Assembly (NCBI GenBank): GCA_903904605.1
Contig: CAIVDC010000008.1
Span: forward strand, 62,001 to 126,000
Direction: 5' to 3'
Origin: an uncultured Sterolibacterium sp.
GTDB taxonomy: Bacteria > Pseudomonadota > Gammaproteobacteria > Burkholderiales > Rhodocyclaceae
Length of the DNA: 64,000 bases
Shown: in pieces, positions 25,933 to 35,168 of the stretch
Numbering within the stretch: position 1 is the stretch's first letter
Layout of the letters: the number at the start of each line of letters is the position of its first letter
Notes under the pieces: model-generated
What the model was told of the DNA's origin: nothing
The model's input: the letters and a program-made list of their open reading frames with translations, nothing else
Database searches by the model: none
Position numbers and translations under genes: made by a program

Positions 25933-25968
25933 GGCGCCGACGCCGCCGGTTATCGGCAGCTCGGCGCC
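25933..25968. terminator. Possible bidirectional hairpin between convergent genes
   Basis: GGCGCCGA (25933-25940) pairs with TCGGCGCC (25961-25968) between the convergent methyltransferase and CDGSH genes. There is no clear T-tract on either strand, so terminator function is only suggested by position. Confidence 0.35.
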
Positions 25969-25974
25969 GGGGAA

Positions 25975-26214
25975 TCAAAGTCCCTTGTGCGTGCCGTCGC
26001 AAAGCGCGCCGTTCTTGCTTTGCTTGCAGCCGCAGAAATAAACCGTCTTGCTTTCCTCGGCCGTGAACTTGATCGGCGTAAGGGTGCCGCTCTTGTGGCT
26101 GCCGTCGCAAAAAGGCTGCGACTTGCTGAGACCGCAGGAACACCAGTAGTAGTCCTTGCCCTTTTCGACTTCCGTCGCGAACGGAGTTTTTGACGCGATT
26201 TCCGGTTTGCTCAT
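25975..26214 (-). CDS. CDGSH iron-sulfur domain protein (two motifs)
   Basis: The 79-residue protein has two CDGSH-type [2Fe-2S] sites with C-x-C-x8-C-x3-H spacing: Cys25, Cys27, Cys36, His40 and Cys61, Cys63, Cys72, His76. The second reads CDGTH. Such small cytoplasmic proteins carry labile clusters and are thought to sense or transfer electrons or clusters; the exact role in bacteria is unsettled. A perfect 8-2-8 palindrome lies 77-94 bases upstream in the region shared with rdgC and may be its operator. Confidence 0.93.
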   Translation of the reverse strand: MSKPEIASKTPFATEVEKGKDYYWCSCGLSKSQPFCDGSHKSGTLTPIKFTAEESKTVYFCGCKQSKNGALCDGTHKGL

Positions 26215-26290
26215 ATGAACCTCTTATCAGACAGGTTTGAAAAATCTTCCCGGGTGGGGATCCGGAGTGGCTGCTGCCATATTCGTATAT

Positions 26291-26308
26291 TAGTCCTAGT
26301 TAGGACTA
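26291..26308. promoter_or_regulatory. Perfect 18-bp palindrome, probable operator
   Basis: TAGTCCTAGTTAGGACTA consists of 8-bp arms with a 2-bp centre. It sits between the divergent CDGSH gene and rdgC. The GGACTA/TAGTCC core recalls sites of Rrf2-family Fe-S or redox regulators (IscR, NsrR), which would fit control of an Fe-S protein, but this assignment is inference. Confidence 0.6.
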
Positions 26309-26392
26309 TTGTCAAAATCCGCCCGCCCGATCAGCTTCGATTGGCCCGCTTGCTCTGCAGCGCGTAGAATCGCGCCTTTTTGGCGAGCTATC

Positions 26393-27298
26393 ATGTGGTT
26401 CAAGAATCTCCTTCTCTATCGCGTCAGCGGCTGGAATATTACCGCCGGCCAGCTCGAAGGCGCCCTCGCACGCCAGGCATTCCGGAATTGCGGCAACATG
26501 GAAATGGAAAGTCGCGGCTGGCTGGCCCCCCGGGGCGATGGCGACGCCCTGGTCCATAGCCTGGGCCGGCAGATGCTGATTGCACTGGGCGTCGAGCAAA
26601 AACTGCTGCCGGCCTCGGTGATCAACCAGTATGCCAAGGCCCGCGCCGACGACATCGAAGAGCGGCAGGGCACCCGACCGGGCCGGAAGCAACTCCGCGA
26701 AATCAGGGAGCGCGTCACCGAGGAACTAATGCCCCGCGCATTTACGCGCCGGCGCGCCACCTTCGCCTGGATCGACCCGGTCAATGGCTGGCTGGTCATC
26801 GACGCCGCGAACACGGCCAAGGGGGAAGAAGTTCTCGATGTCCTGCGGAAGAGCCTTGACGCTTTTCCCCTTGCCCTGGTCAAGACCCAGCTGTCGCCGA
26901 TCTCGGCCATGACCGGCTGGCTCGCGGCCAACGAAGCGCCGGCCGGCTTCAGCATCGATCGCGATTGCGAAATGCTCGCGCCCGGCGAAGAAAAGGCCAC
27001 CGTGCGTTATCTCCGCCACCCGCTCGAGTCGCAAGAGATCAGGGCGCACATAGAAGACGGCAAGCAGGTCACGCGCCTGGCACTGACCTGGAACGAACGA
27101 ATTTCCTTCGTGCTGCACGAGAACCTGCAGCTCAAGCGTTTGGCTTTCCTGGACATCCTCAAGGAGCAGTCGGAGCAGAACGCGGAAGCTGCCGAAGAGC
27201 AATTCGACGCCGACTTTGCGATCATGACGGGCGAACTTGCCCGCTTCCTGCCGGACCTGATCGCGGCGCTCGGCGGCGAGAGCGCCGACGCGACCTAG
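26393..27298 (+). CDS. rdgC: Recombination-associated protein RdgC
   Basis: RdgC is a nucleoid-associated, ring-forming DNA-binding protein that modulates RecA. The 301-residue product starts MWFKNLLLYRVSGW, the usual RdgC N-terminus, and carries RQMLIALGVEQKLLPASVINQ, RRATFAWIDPVNGWLVIDAAN and NERISFVLHENLQLKRLAFLD, all family landmarks. Length is normal. Upstream in-frame codons from 26309 are rejected because similarity begins at MWFKN. It is convergent with fliE, ending 26 bases from it. Confidence 0.95.
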   Translation: MWFKNLLLYRVSGWNITAGQLEGALARQAFRNCGNMEMESRGWLAPRGDGDALVHSLGRQMLIALGVEQKLLPASVINQYAKARADDIEERQGTRPGRKQLREIRERVTEELMPRAFTRRRATFAWIDPVNGWLVIDAANTAKGEEVLDVLRKSLDAFPLALVKTQLSPISAMTGWLAANEAPAGFSIDRDCEMLAPGEEKATVRYLRHPLESQEIRAHIEDGKQVTRLALTWNERISFVLHENLQLKRLAFLDILKEQSEQNAEAAEEQFDADFAIMTGELARFLPDLIAALGGESADAT

Positions 27299-27324
27299 CC
27301 TGCAGCACCCACGGCGGAGCGCCT

Positions 27325-27660
27325 TCAGACCTGCATGTTCATTATGTTGTTATAGGCCGTCACCAGTTTGTTGCGCACCTGCACCATCTGCTGGAACGAG
27401 AGGCTGGCCTTCTGCAAATTCATCATCACGTCCTGCAGGTTGACGTTGTCGCCGCCGCTGGCGAAGTCCTGGGTCATCTGCTGCGCCGACTTTTGTGCCT
27501 GGCTGACTTGATCGATGGCACTCTTGAGCGCCTGGCTGAAATCGGTGCCGCCAACGGTGTCGGCAGTTGCCGCCGACTTCCCGCCGCCGGCAGACGTGAC
27601 GGCGGAAACCGAGCGCAGTTCCGCAAGCATCGAGTCGAGTTGTCCTGTGTCTATCGCCAT
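27325..27660 (-). CDS. fliE: Flagellar hook-basal body complex protein FliE
   Basis: FliE joins the MS ring (FliF) to the rod and is needed for rod export. The 111-residue protein has the usual N-terminal low-complexity part and the conserved C-terminal half with DFSQALKSAIDQVSQAQ, NLQDVMMNLQKASLSFQQMVQVRNKLVTAYNNIMNMQV. It is transcribed away from fliF and separated from it by flrC and flrB, unlike the common fliEFGHIJ arrangement. A sigma-54 promoter lies 48-63 bases upstream, so it is probably transcribed independently of flrBC. Confidence 0.96.
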   Translation of the reverse strand: MAIDTGQLDSMLAELRSVSAVTSAGGGKSAATADTVGGTDFSQALKSAIDQVSQAQKSAQQMTQDFASGGDNVNLQDVMMNLQKASLSFQQMVQVRNKLVTAYNNIMNMQV

Positions 27661-27707
27661 AAGTGGTCTCCCGGGCCGGTTCCAGCCTGCTCCGCGTTCA
27701 TTCTATT

Positions 27708-27723
27708 AGCAATCGACGTGCCA
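27708..27723 (-). promoter_or_regulatory. Sigma-54 promoter of fliE
   Basis: Minus-strand TGGCACG-TCGA-TTGCT (27723 to 27708) matches the sigma-54 -24/-12 consensus (TGGCACG-N4-TTGCA/T) at every fixed position. It lies in the gap between flrC and fliE, 48-63 bases upstream of the fliE start. Confidence 0.9.
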
Positions 27724-27731
27724 GGAAAGCA

Positions 27732-29057
27732 TCAGAGATAGCCTTCGTCACGGTATTGCTTGAGCTTGTAACGCAGGGTACGTTCCGAAATGCCCAGTTT
27801 TTCCACCGCCTTCAGGCGCGATCCGCCCACCGCGGCCAGCGTGTCCAGGATATGCTGGCGCTCCAGATCCTTCATGCTGGCAGAGGCTTCAGCGGCTTCG
27901 GCGGGTACTTGCGCCGCGGGCGCAACGGCCGGCTGGCTGCCGGCGGCGAACATCAAGTGTTCCGCCTCGATCGACTCGCCCGGCGCGAGGATCAGGGCGC
28001 GCTGGATGATGTTCTCAAGCTGTCGGACATTGCCCGGCCAGCCATGGCCGGCAAGTATTGCCTCGGCAGCGGCGGCAAGCCTTGCCGGCCGGGCCAGGCG
28101 GCCGCCGTGCAAAGCCAGAAAATGCCGCGTCAGCGGCAGAATGTCGCCGGGACGTTCGCGCAGCGCCGGAATGTGCAAGGGGAAGACATTCAGGCGGTAA
28201 TACAGATCCTCGCGGAAGCCGCCCTCCTTCACCTCCACGGCCATATCGCGGTTGCTCGTGGCTAGCACGCGGATATCGAGCGCCACCGGTTTCTTGCCGC
28301 CGACGCGTTCGACTTCGCGTTCCTGCAGCACGCGCAACAGTTTGGCCTGCAAGGCCAGCGGCATTTCGGAGATCTCGTCGAGCAGCAGCGTACCGCCGTT
28401 CGCCTGCTCGAACTTGCCGGCCTGCGCTGTCTGGGCCCCGGTAAATGCGCCTTTCTCGTAGCCGAACAGCGTCGCCTCGAGCAGATTGTCCGGAATCGCG
28501 GCACAGTTGATGGCGACGAAAGGCCCTTTGGCTCGCGAAGACTGCTCGTGGATATAGCGCGCGAAGACTTCCTTGCCGGTGCCCGATTCCCCGGTCAACA
28601 GCACCGTGGCGTCGGTCCTGGCCACGCGTGCCGCGAGGAGCAGGACTTCCCGGGTGAGCGGGTCCTCCATCACGACGCCTTCGCTGACCGGCACCGTGGC
28701 ATAGCGTGCGATCTGATCGAGCAGCGCCTTCGGCTCGAAGGGCTTGAGCATGAAGTCGCAGGCGCCGCCTTTCATCGCCGCCACGGCGCGGTCGACTTCG
28801 CCGAAGGCGGTCATCAACAGCACGGGCAGCCGCGGCGCACGGGCACGGATCTCGACCAGCAGCGACAGGCCATCCATTGGCGTCATGCGCAGATCGGAGA
28901 TCACCATGTTGAACTGGGTACGCGCGATCAGTTCGAGCGCCTGCGCCCCGCCGGAAGCTCCCTGCACGGCATGGCCGGCCGCCTCCAGGGTGATGATCAG
29001 CGCATCGCGCAGGGCATCGTCATCTTCGACGACGAGCAGGTTCAGAGCTTCGGACAT
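27732..29057 (-). CDS. flrC: Sigma-54-dependent flagellar response regulator FlrC/FleR
   Basis: NtrC-type activator (441 residues from ATG 29057). The receiver domain has Asp55 as probable phosphorylation site (MVISDLRM) and Lys105. The AAA+ domain has Walker A GESGTGKE (156-163), the sigma-54 contact loop GAFTGA (203-208) and Walker B TLLLDEISEMP. A Fis-type helix-turn-helix ends the protein (GGSRLKAVEKLGISERTLRYKLK). It should be phosphorylated by the adjacent kinase and activate class III sigma-54 flagellar promoters, including those read here before fliE and fliK. ATG 29078 is an alternative start. It overlaps the kinase gene by 16 bases. Confidence 0.93.
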   Translation of the reverse strand: MSEALNLLVVEDDDALRDALIITLEAAGHAVQGASGGAQALELIARTQFNMVISDLRMTPMDGLSLLVEIRARAPRLPVLLMTAFGEVDRAVAAMKGGACDFMLKPFEPKALLDQIARYATVPVSEGVVMEDPLTREVLLLAARVARTDATVLLTGESGTGKEVFARYIHEQSSRAKGPFVAINCAAIPDNLLEATLFGYEKGAFTGAQTAQAGKFEQANGGTLLLDEISEMPLALQAKLLRVLQEREVERVGGKKPVALDIRVLATSNRDMAVEVKEGGFREDLYYRLNVFPLHIPALRERPGDILPLTRHFLALHGGRLARPARLAAAAEAILAGHGWPGNVRQLENIIQRALILAPGESIEAEHLMFAAGSQPAVAPAAQVPAEAAEASASMKDLERQHILDTLAAVGGSRLKAVEKLGISERTLRYKLKQYRDEGYL

Positions 29058-30256
29058 GTTTCCTTGATTTCCTTCCATGTCGAGTCCAGCCTCGATAGCG
29101 GCAGGGTCACGACGAATTCGCTGCCGCTATCGGCGACCGAATGAACGTCGATGTTGCCGCCGTGGGCGCGCACCACGCCGCGAGCAATCGCCAGGCCCAG
29201 GCCGGTGCCTTCGCCCCGTGTGGTGAAGAAAGGCTCGAACAGGTGCGTCAGCACCGCCGGGGTCATGCCCGGACCATTGTCTTTCACGCTGAAGGCCACG
29301 CTTTCCCCGGTTCGACGCACCGCAAGCGCCACCTCGCCGTCGGCGACGGCGGCGACCGCCTGCAGGGCATTTTCGAGCAGGTTGATCAATGCCCCGAAGA
29401 GTGCCTTGCGGTTTCCGGAGAGCGCTGTCTCATTCAGGCGGTCCTCGACCCGGAAGGCCACCCCGCGCGAGCGCGCCAAGGGCTCGATGGTCTGACGCAA
29501 TTCCTGAAGCAACTCTGAAATGACGATGGATTCGCTGCCCAGCACTTCGCCGCGGGCGAACAGCAGCATGTCCTGGATCAGCCGTTCGAGATGTTTCAGG
29601 CGGCCCACCGCCTTCTGCGCGATGCTGGCGCGACTGGTCCAGGGCAGTTCGGGATTCTCCAGATTCGCGGTATAGAGCAGCGCGGCGGCCAGCGGCGTGC
29701 GCAGCTGGTGGGCGAGCTGCGCCGCCATTTCACCCATCGCCGCCAGCCGCTCGTTGCGTTCGGCCTGCGCCTTGAGGCGATGCGCCTCGGTAATATCGTT
29801 GAGCAGTACAATGCGGCCGCCGGCGGAGTCGAGCGGCGTGACCGTCACGGCAACGCGGCGCTTTTCCCCGGCCTGGTATTCCCCCGGCGTATCGTTGGCG
29901 GCGAGCCGCTCGCGCTCGACCCGCTCCCAGGCCTGCGTCACCAGGTGCGGGCCGAGGATCATTTCGGCAGCGGGGTTGGACTGCAAGACGCTGCCGGAGG
30001 CATCGAGCACCACCACGCCGGCCGGAAGGGCGGCCAGGAGCAGCGACAAGCGTTCGGTCAACGCCGCCTTCTCCAGATATTGCTGGCGCAGCGCGCCGTT
30101 GGCCGCGGCCAGTTCCCCGGTGAGCACGGCCACCTGCCCTTGCAGGCTGGTGTAGGCCGTCGACAGCTCTTCCGATGCCTGGTTGAAGATGCGGAAGGCT
30201 TCGGCCAGACGCTGCTTTTCCGGCTCGCTTTCGGCCTGTTGTGAAACTTGGGTCAT
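29042..30256 (-). CDS. flrB: Flagellar sensor histidine kinase FlrB/FleS
   Basis: The 404-residue soluble kinase without membrane segments has an N-terminal coiled coil (about 10-75), a PAS domain (about 75-160, PAGVVVLDASGSVLQSNPAA), a dimerisation/phosphoacceptor helix with His183 (LAHQLRTPLAAALLY) and an ATPase domain with N-box LINLLENALQA, DNGPGMTP and GEGTGLGLAIA. This is the FleS/FlrB layout. It should phosphorylate FlrC. The start ATG 30256 gives the natural FlrB N-terminus MTQVSQQAESEPEK. The gene is divergent from fliF. Confidence 0.93.
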   Translation of the reverse strand: MTQVSQQAESEPEKQRLAEAFRIFNQASEELSTAYTSLQGQVAVLTGELAAANGALRQQYLEKAALTERLSLLLAALPAGVVVLDASGSVLQSNPAAEMILGPHLVTQAWERVERERLAANDTPGEYQAGEKRRVAVTVTPLDSAGGRIVLLNDITEAHRLKAQAERNERLAAMGEMAAQLAHQLRTPLAAALLYTANLENPELPWTSRASIAQKAVGRLKHLERLIQDMLLFARGEVLGSESIVISELLQELRQTIEPLARSRGVAFRVEDRLNETALSGNRKALFGALINLLENALQAVAAVADGEVALAVRRTGESVAFSVKDNGPGMTPAVLTHLFEPFFTTRGEGTGLGLAIARGVVRAHGGNIDVHSVADSGSEFVVTLPLSRLDSTWKEIKETCPKL

Positions 30257-30449
30257 AGTGTCTGCGGATCGATTTCGCCCGATGATGGCAGATTCGCCCG
30301 GGGGAGACAAGCCAGGACCGGATCGCAGGAACGCTGAAAATAAGGGGTGAAATACCGGCCAAAACCGCCCTTTTTTCTCACACAAGCCCCGGAAGGCAGG
30401 GGCATAATTGGGCCACAGCCATAATAGGCTCATACCGGACCCCCCGTAC

Positions 30450-32090
30450 ATGGCGAGCGCGGAACCAGCAGCGGCACTTCCCTTATCCTTGCAGGCCTTC
30501 AACAGCCTGACCATGAGCCAGAAACTTGGCGCCATGGTCGTGGTCGCGTTGACCGTTGCATTGCTGGCCGGCACCTGGCTGTGGACGCGGTCGGTCGATT
30601 ACAGCGTGCTGTTTTCCAACGTTTCCGAACGCGACGGCGGCGAGATCATCGCCTCGCTGCAGCAGATGAACGTGCCCTACCGGTTTTCCGAAGGCGGCGG
30701 AGCGATTCTGGTTCCCGCGACCCAGGTCCACGAAACGCGGCTCAAGCTCGCTTCGCAAGGGCTGCCCAAGGGCGGCCTGGTCGGCTTCGAGGTGATGGAA
30801 ACTCAAAAGCTCGGCGCCAGCCAGTTCCTCGAGCAGATCAACTATCAGCGTGCCCTGGAAGGAGAGCTGGCGCGTTCGATCCAGTCGCTCTCGGCGGTGC
30901 GCGGGGCTCGCGTGCACCTGGCCATTCCCAAGCAGTCGGCCTTCCTGCGCGACGAGCAGAAGCCCTCCGCGTCGGTCCTGGTCAACCTCCAGCCAGGACG
31001 CACGCTGGAACCCGGCCAGGTCGCCGGCATCGTGCACCTGATCTCGTCCTCCGTGCCGCAACTCTTGCCCGGCAATGTCAGCGTGATCGACGAGACCGGC
31101 AATCTGATCTCACAGTCCCATGATCCCGAGCGCGATGCCGGCCTCGATCCCACTCAGCTCCAGTACGTGCGCGAGGTGGAGAAAAGCTACATCAAGCGCA
31201 TCGAGGCGATACTCGAACCGGTGACCGGCGTCGGCAACGTGCGCGCCCAGGTCGCCGCCGATCTCGATTTCGCGCAGACCGAGCAGATGGCCGAAAGCTA
31301 CAAGCCCAACCCGCCGCCGGCAACCGCGATACGCAGCCAGCAGACGTCCGAGGTCGGCTCGACCACGGCAGCAGCAGCCGGAGTGCCGGGAGCGCTCTCC
31401 AATCAGCCGCCGGTGCCGGCCACGGCACCGATCACCACGCCGCCCGTCGCCGGCTCGACCGCCGGCCAGCCCGGCCAGCAGCCGCTCAATATCAACAAGA
31501 ACGCCACCGTCAATTACGAGCTGGACAAGACGGTCAAGCATACCAAGGGCTCGCCCGGAACGATCAAGCGCCTCTCCGTTGCGGTCGTCGTGAACAACAA
31601 GCTGGGAGCCCCCGACCGGGATGGCAAATCCAGATCCATGCCGCTCACGGCCACTGAAATGAAGCAGATCAATGACCTGGTGCACGAGGCGATGGGCTTT
31701 TCCCAGGAGCGCGGCGATACGCTCAACGTCGCCAACGTTTCATTCACACCGGCCGCCGAGAAGGAAATCATCCCGGATACGCCCATTTGGCGGGATCCGG
31801 TGTTCATCGCGACGGCGCGCGAGTCGCTGAAATACTTTGCCCTGCTGCTCGTCGCCTTCATGCTCTGGATCAGGATCCTCAAGCCGCTGTACAACAGACT
31901 GCTGCAGCCGCCGCCGGTCCCCGAAGGAATGTTGGCGTCCGAGCCCAATGCCGAGTTCGCCGGCTTGCCCGGGCAGCCGCAACACATTTCCTACGACGCC
32001 AAGCTGGCCGCTGCGCGCGACATGGCCAAAGAGGATCCCAAGCTGGTTTCAGGCGTGATCAGGGACTGGGTAGGCGGGACCAATGAGTGA
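30450..32090 (+). CDS. fliF: Flagellar MS-ring protein FliF
   Basis: FliF forms the membrane MS ring that anchors the rod, the rotor and the export gate. The 546-residue protein has an N-terminal membrane segment (VVVALTVALLAGTWLW, about residues 28-46), ring-building motifs (SQGLPKGGLVGFEVM, QINYQRALEGELARSIQSL, VRGARVHLAIPKQS), a Pro/Thr/Ala-rich loop near 300-350, a C-terminal membrane segment (YFALLLVAFMLWIRIL) and a FliG-binding tail (KLVSGVIRDWVG). ATG 30450 is chosen; an upstream TTG at 30408 is less likely. It overlaps fliG by 8 bases. I found no convincing sigma-54 site in the 193-base gap to flrB. Confidence 0.96.
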   Translation: MASAEPAAALPLSLQAFNSLTMSQKLGAMVVVALTVALLAGTWLWTRSVDYSVLFSNVSERDGGEIIASLQQMNVPYRFSEGGGAILVPATQVHETRLKLASQGLPKGGLVGFEVMETQKLGASQFLEQINYQRALEGELARSIQSLSAVRGARVHLAIPKQSAFLRDEQKPSASVLVNLQPGRTLEPGQVAGIVHLISSSVPQLLPGNVSVIDETGNLISQSHDPERDAGLDPTQLQYVREVEKSYIKRIEAILEPVTGVGNVRAQVAADLDFAQTEQMAESYKPNPPPATAIRSQQTSEVGSTTAAAAGVPGALSNQPPVPATAPITTPPVAGSTAGQPGQQPLNINKNATVNYELDKTVKHTKGSPGTIKRLSVAVVVNNKLGAPDRDGKSRSMPLTATEMKQINDLVHEAMGFSQERGDTLNVANVSFTPAAEKEIIPDTPIWRDPVFIATARESLKYFALLLVAFMLWIRILKPLYNRLLQPPPVPEGMLASEPNAEFAGLPGQPQHISYDAKLAAARDMAKEDPKLVSGVIRDWVGGTNE

Positions 32091-33075
32091 CGGCGTGGAA
32101 AAAAGCGCGATTCTGCTACTTTCCCTCGGCGAGGACCAGGCCGCGGAGGTCCTGAAGCACCTCGGGCCGCGCGAGGTGCAGAAGGTCAGCAAGGCGATGT
32201 CGCAGTTGAAGGCCGTGCCGATCGACAAGATCGAGGAGGTGCTCGACGACTTGCGCCAGCACACCGACAAGGGTGCGTCGATGTCGGCAGATGACGGCAT
32301 GATCCGCTCGATGCTGGTCAAAGCGCTCGGCGATGATCGCGCCGCGAACCTGATTTCGCGCATTCTGCAAGGCGGCGAAACGGCCGGAATAGACGGCCTG
32401 AAGTGGATGGACGCGCCCGCCGTCGCCGATCTCATCAAGAACGAACATCCACAGATCATTGCCACCATCATCGCCCACCTGGAGTTCGACCAGGCGGGCG
32501 AGATCCTCAAGTGTTTCGTCGAACGGCTGAGGAATGACGTGCTGCTGCGCATCGCCACGATCGACGGCGTCCAGCCGCAGGCCCTGGACGATCTGAACGA
32601 AGCCTTGAAGCGGTTGCTGGCGGGCTCGGCCAATATCAAGAAGACGACCCTGGGCGGCATCCGCCACGCGGCGGAAATTCTCAACTTCGTCGGCCAGGTC
32701 GTCGAAACCGCCATCATCGACAATGTGCGCGAGTACGACCCCGATCTCGCGCAGAAGATCCTCGACGAGATGTTCGTGTTCGAGAACCTGCTCGATGTCG
32801 ATGACCGCGGCATTCAACTGCTGTTGCGCGAGGTCCAGTCCGATTCCCTGATCGTGGCGCTGAAGGGCGCTTCCGAAGCCTTGCGCGAAAAGATCTTCAA
32901 GAACATGTCGCAGCGCGCTTCCGAAATGCTCCGCGAGGATCTCGAAGCGAAGGGCCCCGTGCGCCTGTCCGAGGTCGAGGGCGAGCAGAAGGAGATACTC
33001 AAGGTTGCCCGCCGCCTCTCCGACGAGGGCCAGATCATGCTTGGCGGTGCCGGCGCCGGAGACTCCTTCATCTGA
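32083..33075 (+). CDS. fliG: Flagellar motor switch protein FliG
   Basis: C-ring protein that interacts with the stator to generate torque and with FliF to attach the C-ring. The 330-residue protein shows the N-terminal KSAILLLSLGEDQAAEVLKHL, the middle EHPQIIATIIAHLEFDQAGEIL (EHPQ motif), and the C-terminal torque helix region DDRGIQLLLREVQSDSLIVALKGASEALREKIFKNMSQRA. Length and order match the family. The start overlaps fliF by 8 bases, suggesting coupling. Confidence 0.97.
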   Translation: MSDGVEKSAILLLSLGEDQAAEVLKHLGPREVQKVSKAMSQLKAVPIDKIEEVLDDLRQHTDKGASMSADDGMIRSMLVKALGDDRAANLISRILQGGETAGIDGLKWMDAPAVADLIKNEHPQIIATIIAHLEFDQAGEILKCFVERLRNDVLLRIATIDGVQPQALDDLNEALKRLLAGSANIKKTTLGGIRHAAEILNFVGQVVETAIIDNVREYDPDLAQKILDEMFVFENLLDVDDRGIQLLLREVQSDSLIVALKGASEALREKIFKNMSQRASEMLREDLEAKGPVRLSEVEGEQKEILKVARRLSDEGQIMLGGAGAGDSFI

Positions 33076-33092
33076 AGGGGATGGGGACCCGA

Positions 33093-33740
33093 ATGTCATC
33101 CGATGCCGACAAGGGAACGCTGTCCGCCTGGGCGCGCTGGGAGATGGAGAGTTTTGAATCCGCTGCGACGCTGCCGCCAGCGCCCGTCGACGCGCCGCCG
33201 GAACCTGAGGTGCCGCAATTGACCGAGCAGGAGATCGAACGTATCCGTTGGCAGGCCGAACAGGAAGGCCACCAGAAGGGCTACCAGGAAGGTCGGGAAC
33301 AGGCGCATTCGGAAGGCGCGCGTCTCGCTGCCCTGGCCGTGCAGCTGGACCAGGCGCTGGCGGTGTTCGATCAGCAGATGGCCGAGGACCTGCTTCGCCT
33401 CTCGCTCGAGGTGGCCCGCCAAGTCGTTCGCCAGTCCATCGCAATAAAGCCGGAACAGGTGATCGCGGTGATTCGCGAAGCGCTCGCGCAGATGTCGCAA
33501 TTGCATACGCTGATCTACCTGCATCCCGAGGATGCCTCGCTGGCACGCTCCTATCTCGGCGACCAGCTCTCTCACGCCGGCCACCGCATCCACGAGGATC
33601 CGCACCAGGAGCGGGGCGGCTGCGTCATCGAGGCGGGCGGCAGCCAGCTCGACGCGAGCATGGAGACACGCTGGAAGCGTGTCGTCGAGAGCCTGGGCAT
33701 GAATACCGATTGGCTCGAAAAAGAGAGCGCTCCGCCATGA
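33093..33740 (+). CDS. fliH: Flagellar export apparatus regulator FliH
   Basis: FliH holds the ATPase FliI inactive until docking at the export gate. The 215-residue protein has an N-terminal [11 protein letters not shown] element, an acidic Pro-rich linker, a coiled-coil with GxxxG-type spacing ([21 protein letters not shown]) and the C-terminal V-ATPase E-subunit-like domain ([24 protein letters not shown]). ATG 33093 is preferred because GGGGA lies at a good distance; ATG 33081 is too close to its AGGGG. The stop overlaps the fliI start in an ATGA. Confidence 0.92.
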   Translation: MSSDADKGTLSAWARWEMESFESAATLPPAPVDAPPEPEVPQLTEQEIERIRWQAEQEGHQKGYQEGREQAHSEGARLAALAVQLDQALAVFDQQMAEDLLRLSLEVARQVVRQSIAIKPEQVIAVIREALAQMSQLHTLIYLHPEDASLARSYLGDQLSHAGHRIHEDPHQERGGCVIEAGGSQLDASMETRWKRVVESLGMNTDWLEKESAPP

Positions 33741-35140
33741 ACCCGCACATCGCCGGCTGGCGCGACTTCCTCCACGATTGCGGCGAAAAAGTCATGCGGG
33801 TTTCCCCCTTCCAACTCTCCGGCCGACTGACGCGCATCAACGGCATGGTCATGGAAGCGGCCGGACTCAAGCTGCCCCTGGGCTCGAACTGCATCATCCA
33901 GGTATCTTCGGGCGGCACCCTGGAGGCAGAAGTCGTCGGTTTTTCCGGCGAGAAGATCTACCTGATGCCCAGCGAGGAGGTTTACGGCTTGGCGCCGGGC
34001 GCCCATGTGACGGCAATGGAAATTCCGCCGCCGCCGTTGCGCTTCGGCGAACGCCTGCCGAAACGCCGCCGCGCCCTGGATCGCGCGAAACCGATGCCGG
34101 TCGGCGAGGCCTTGCTGGGCCGGGTCCTGGACGGCAACGGTCGCCCGCTCGACGGTCATGGACCGCTCGATACCAAGCAGGTGCGCCCGCTGCAATCGCG
34201 TCCGGGCAACCCTCTGGCGCGGACGCCGATCACCCGGAGCCTGGACGTCGGCATCCGCGCCATCAACGCGCTGTTGACCATCGGCCGCGGCCAGCGGCTG
34301 GGGCTGTTCGCCGGTTCCGGCATCGGCAAGAGCGTGCTTCTCGGCATGATGGCTCGCTACACGGAGGCGGAAGTGATCGTCGTCGGGCTGATCGGCGAAC
34401 GCGGCCGCGAGGTCAAGGAATTCATCGAACAGATCCTCGGCGAGGAAGGCCTGCGCCGCTCCGTGGTGGTCGCCGCACCGGCCGATACCAGCCCGCTGAT
34501 GCGCCTTCAGGGGGCGTACTACGCCACGACTATCGCGGAACATTTCCGCGCCCAGGGCAAGCATGTCTTGCTCATCATGGATTCGCTGACGCGTTTCGCC
34601 ATGGCGCAGCGCGAGATCGCCCTGGCGATCGGCGAGCCGCCGGTGACGCGAGGCTATCCGCCTTCGGTGTTCGCGCGCCTGCCGCAACTGGTCGAACGCG
34701 CCGGCAACGGCACCGAAGGCGGCGGCTCGATCACCGCCTTCTATACCGTACTGGTCGAGGGCGACGACCAGCAGGAACCGATCGCCGATTCCGCGCGCGC
34801 CATTCTCGACGGTCATATCGTCCTCTCGCGCAGCCTCGCCGATGCCGGCCATTACCCGGCCATCGACATCGAGCAGTCGATCAGCCGCGCGATGACCAAC
34901 CTGATCGCACCGGCGCATCTCGAGCAGGTGCGCCGCTTCAAGCAGCTCTATTCGCGCTTCCAGCGCGGCCGAGACCTGATCTCCGTCGGGGCCTACACCG
35001 CGGGTTCCGATCCCCTCCTGGACCAGGCGATCGCCCTGATGCCGCAGATGGAAGCCTTCCTGGTGCAATCAATCAACCAGCGCGCCAATACCGCCGAAAG
35101 CCTCAGCGATTTGGCCCGACTCCTGCCCGATCTGTCATAG
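33737..35140 (+). CDS. fliI: Flagellum-specific ATP synthase/ATPase FliI
   Basis: Hexameric ATPase of the flagellar type III export system, related to F1-beta. The 467-residue protein has Walker A AGSGIGKS (192-199), [14 protein letters not shown], Walker [43 protein letters not shown] and the C-terminal [16 protein letters not shown] helix region. ATG 33737 overlaps the fliH stop (ATGA). It sits in the fliFGHIJ operon. Confidence 0.97.
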   Translation: MNPHIAGWRDFLHDCGEKVMRVSPFQLSGRLTRINGMVMEAAGLKLPLGSNCIIQVSSGGTLEAEVVGFSGEKIYLMPSEEVYGLAPGAHVTAMEIPPPPLRFGERLPKRRRALDRAKPMPVGEALLGRVLDGNGRPLDGHGPLDTKQVRPLQSRPGNPLARTPITRSLDVGIRAINALLTIGRGQRLGLFAGSGIGKSVLLGMMARYTEAEVIVVGLIGERGREVKEFIEQILGEEGLRRSVVVAAPADTSPLMRLQGAYYATTIAEHFRAQGKHVLLIMDSLTRFAMAQREIALAIGEPPVTRGYPPSVFARLPQLVERAGNGTEGGGSITAFYTVLVEGDDQQEPIADSARAILDGHIVLSRSLADAGHYPAIDIEQSISRAMTNLIAPAHLEQVRRFKQLYSRFQRGRDLISVGAYTAGSDPLLDQAIALMPQMEAFLVQSINQRANTAESLSDLARLLPDLS

Positions 35141-35168
35141 CCTCCAATCCTTCCGGCGCATTCTTCGC

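Noticed and set aside
30257-30449. Search for a sigma-54 or sigma-28 promoter between flrB and fliF
   Set aside because: No site kept both the conserved bases and the right spacing, so none is reported although a promoter must exist.
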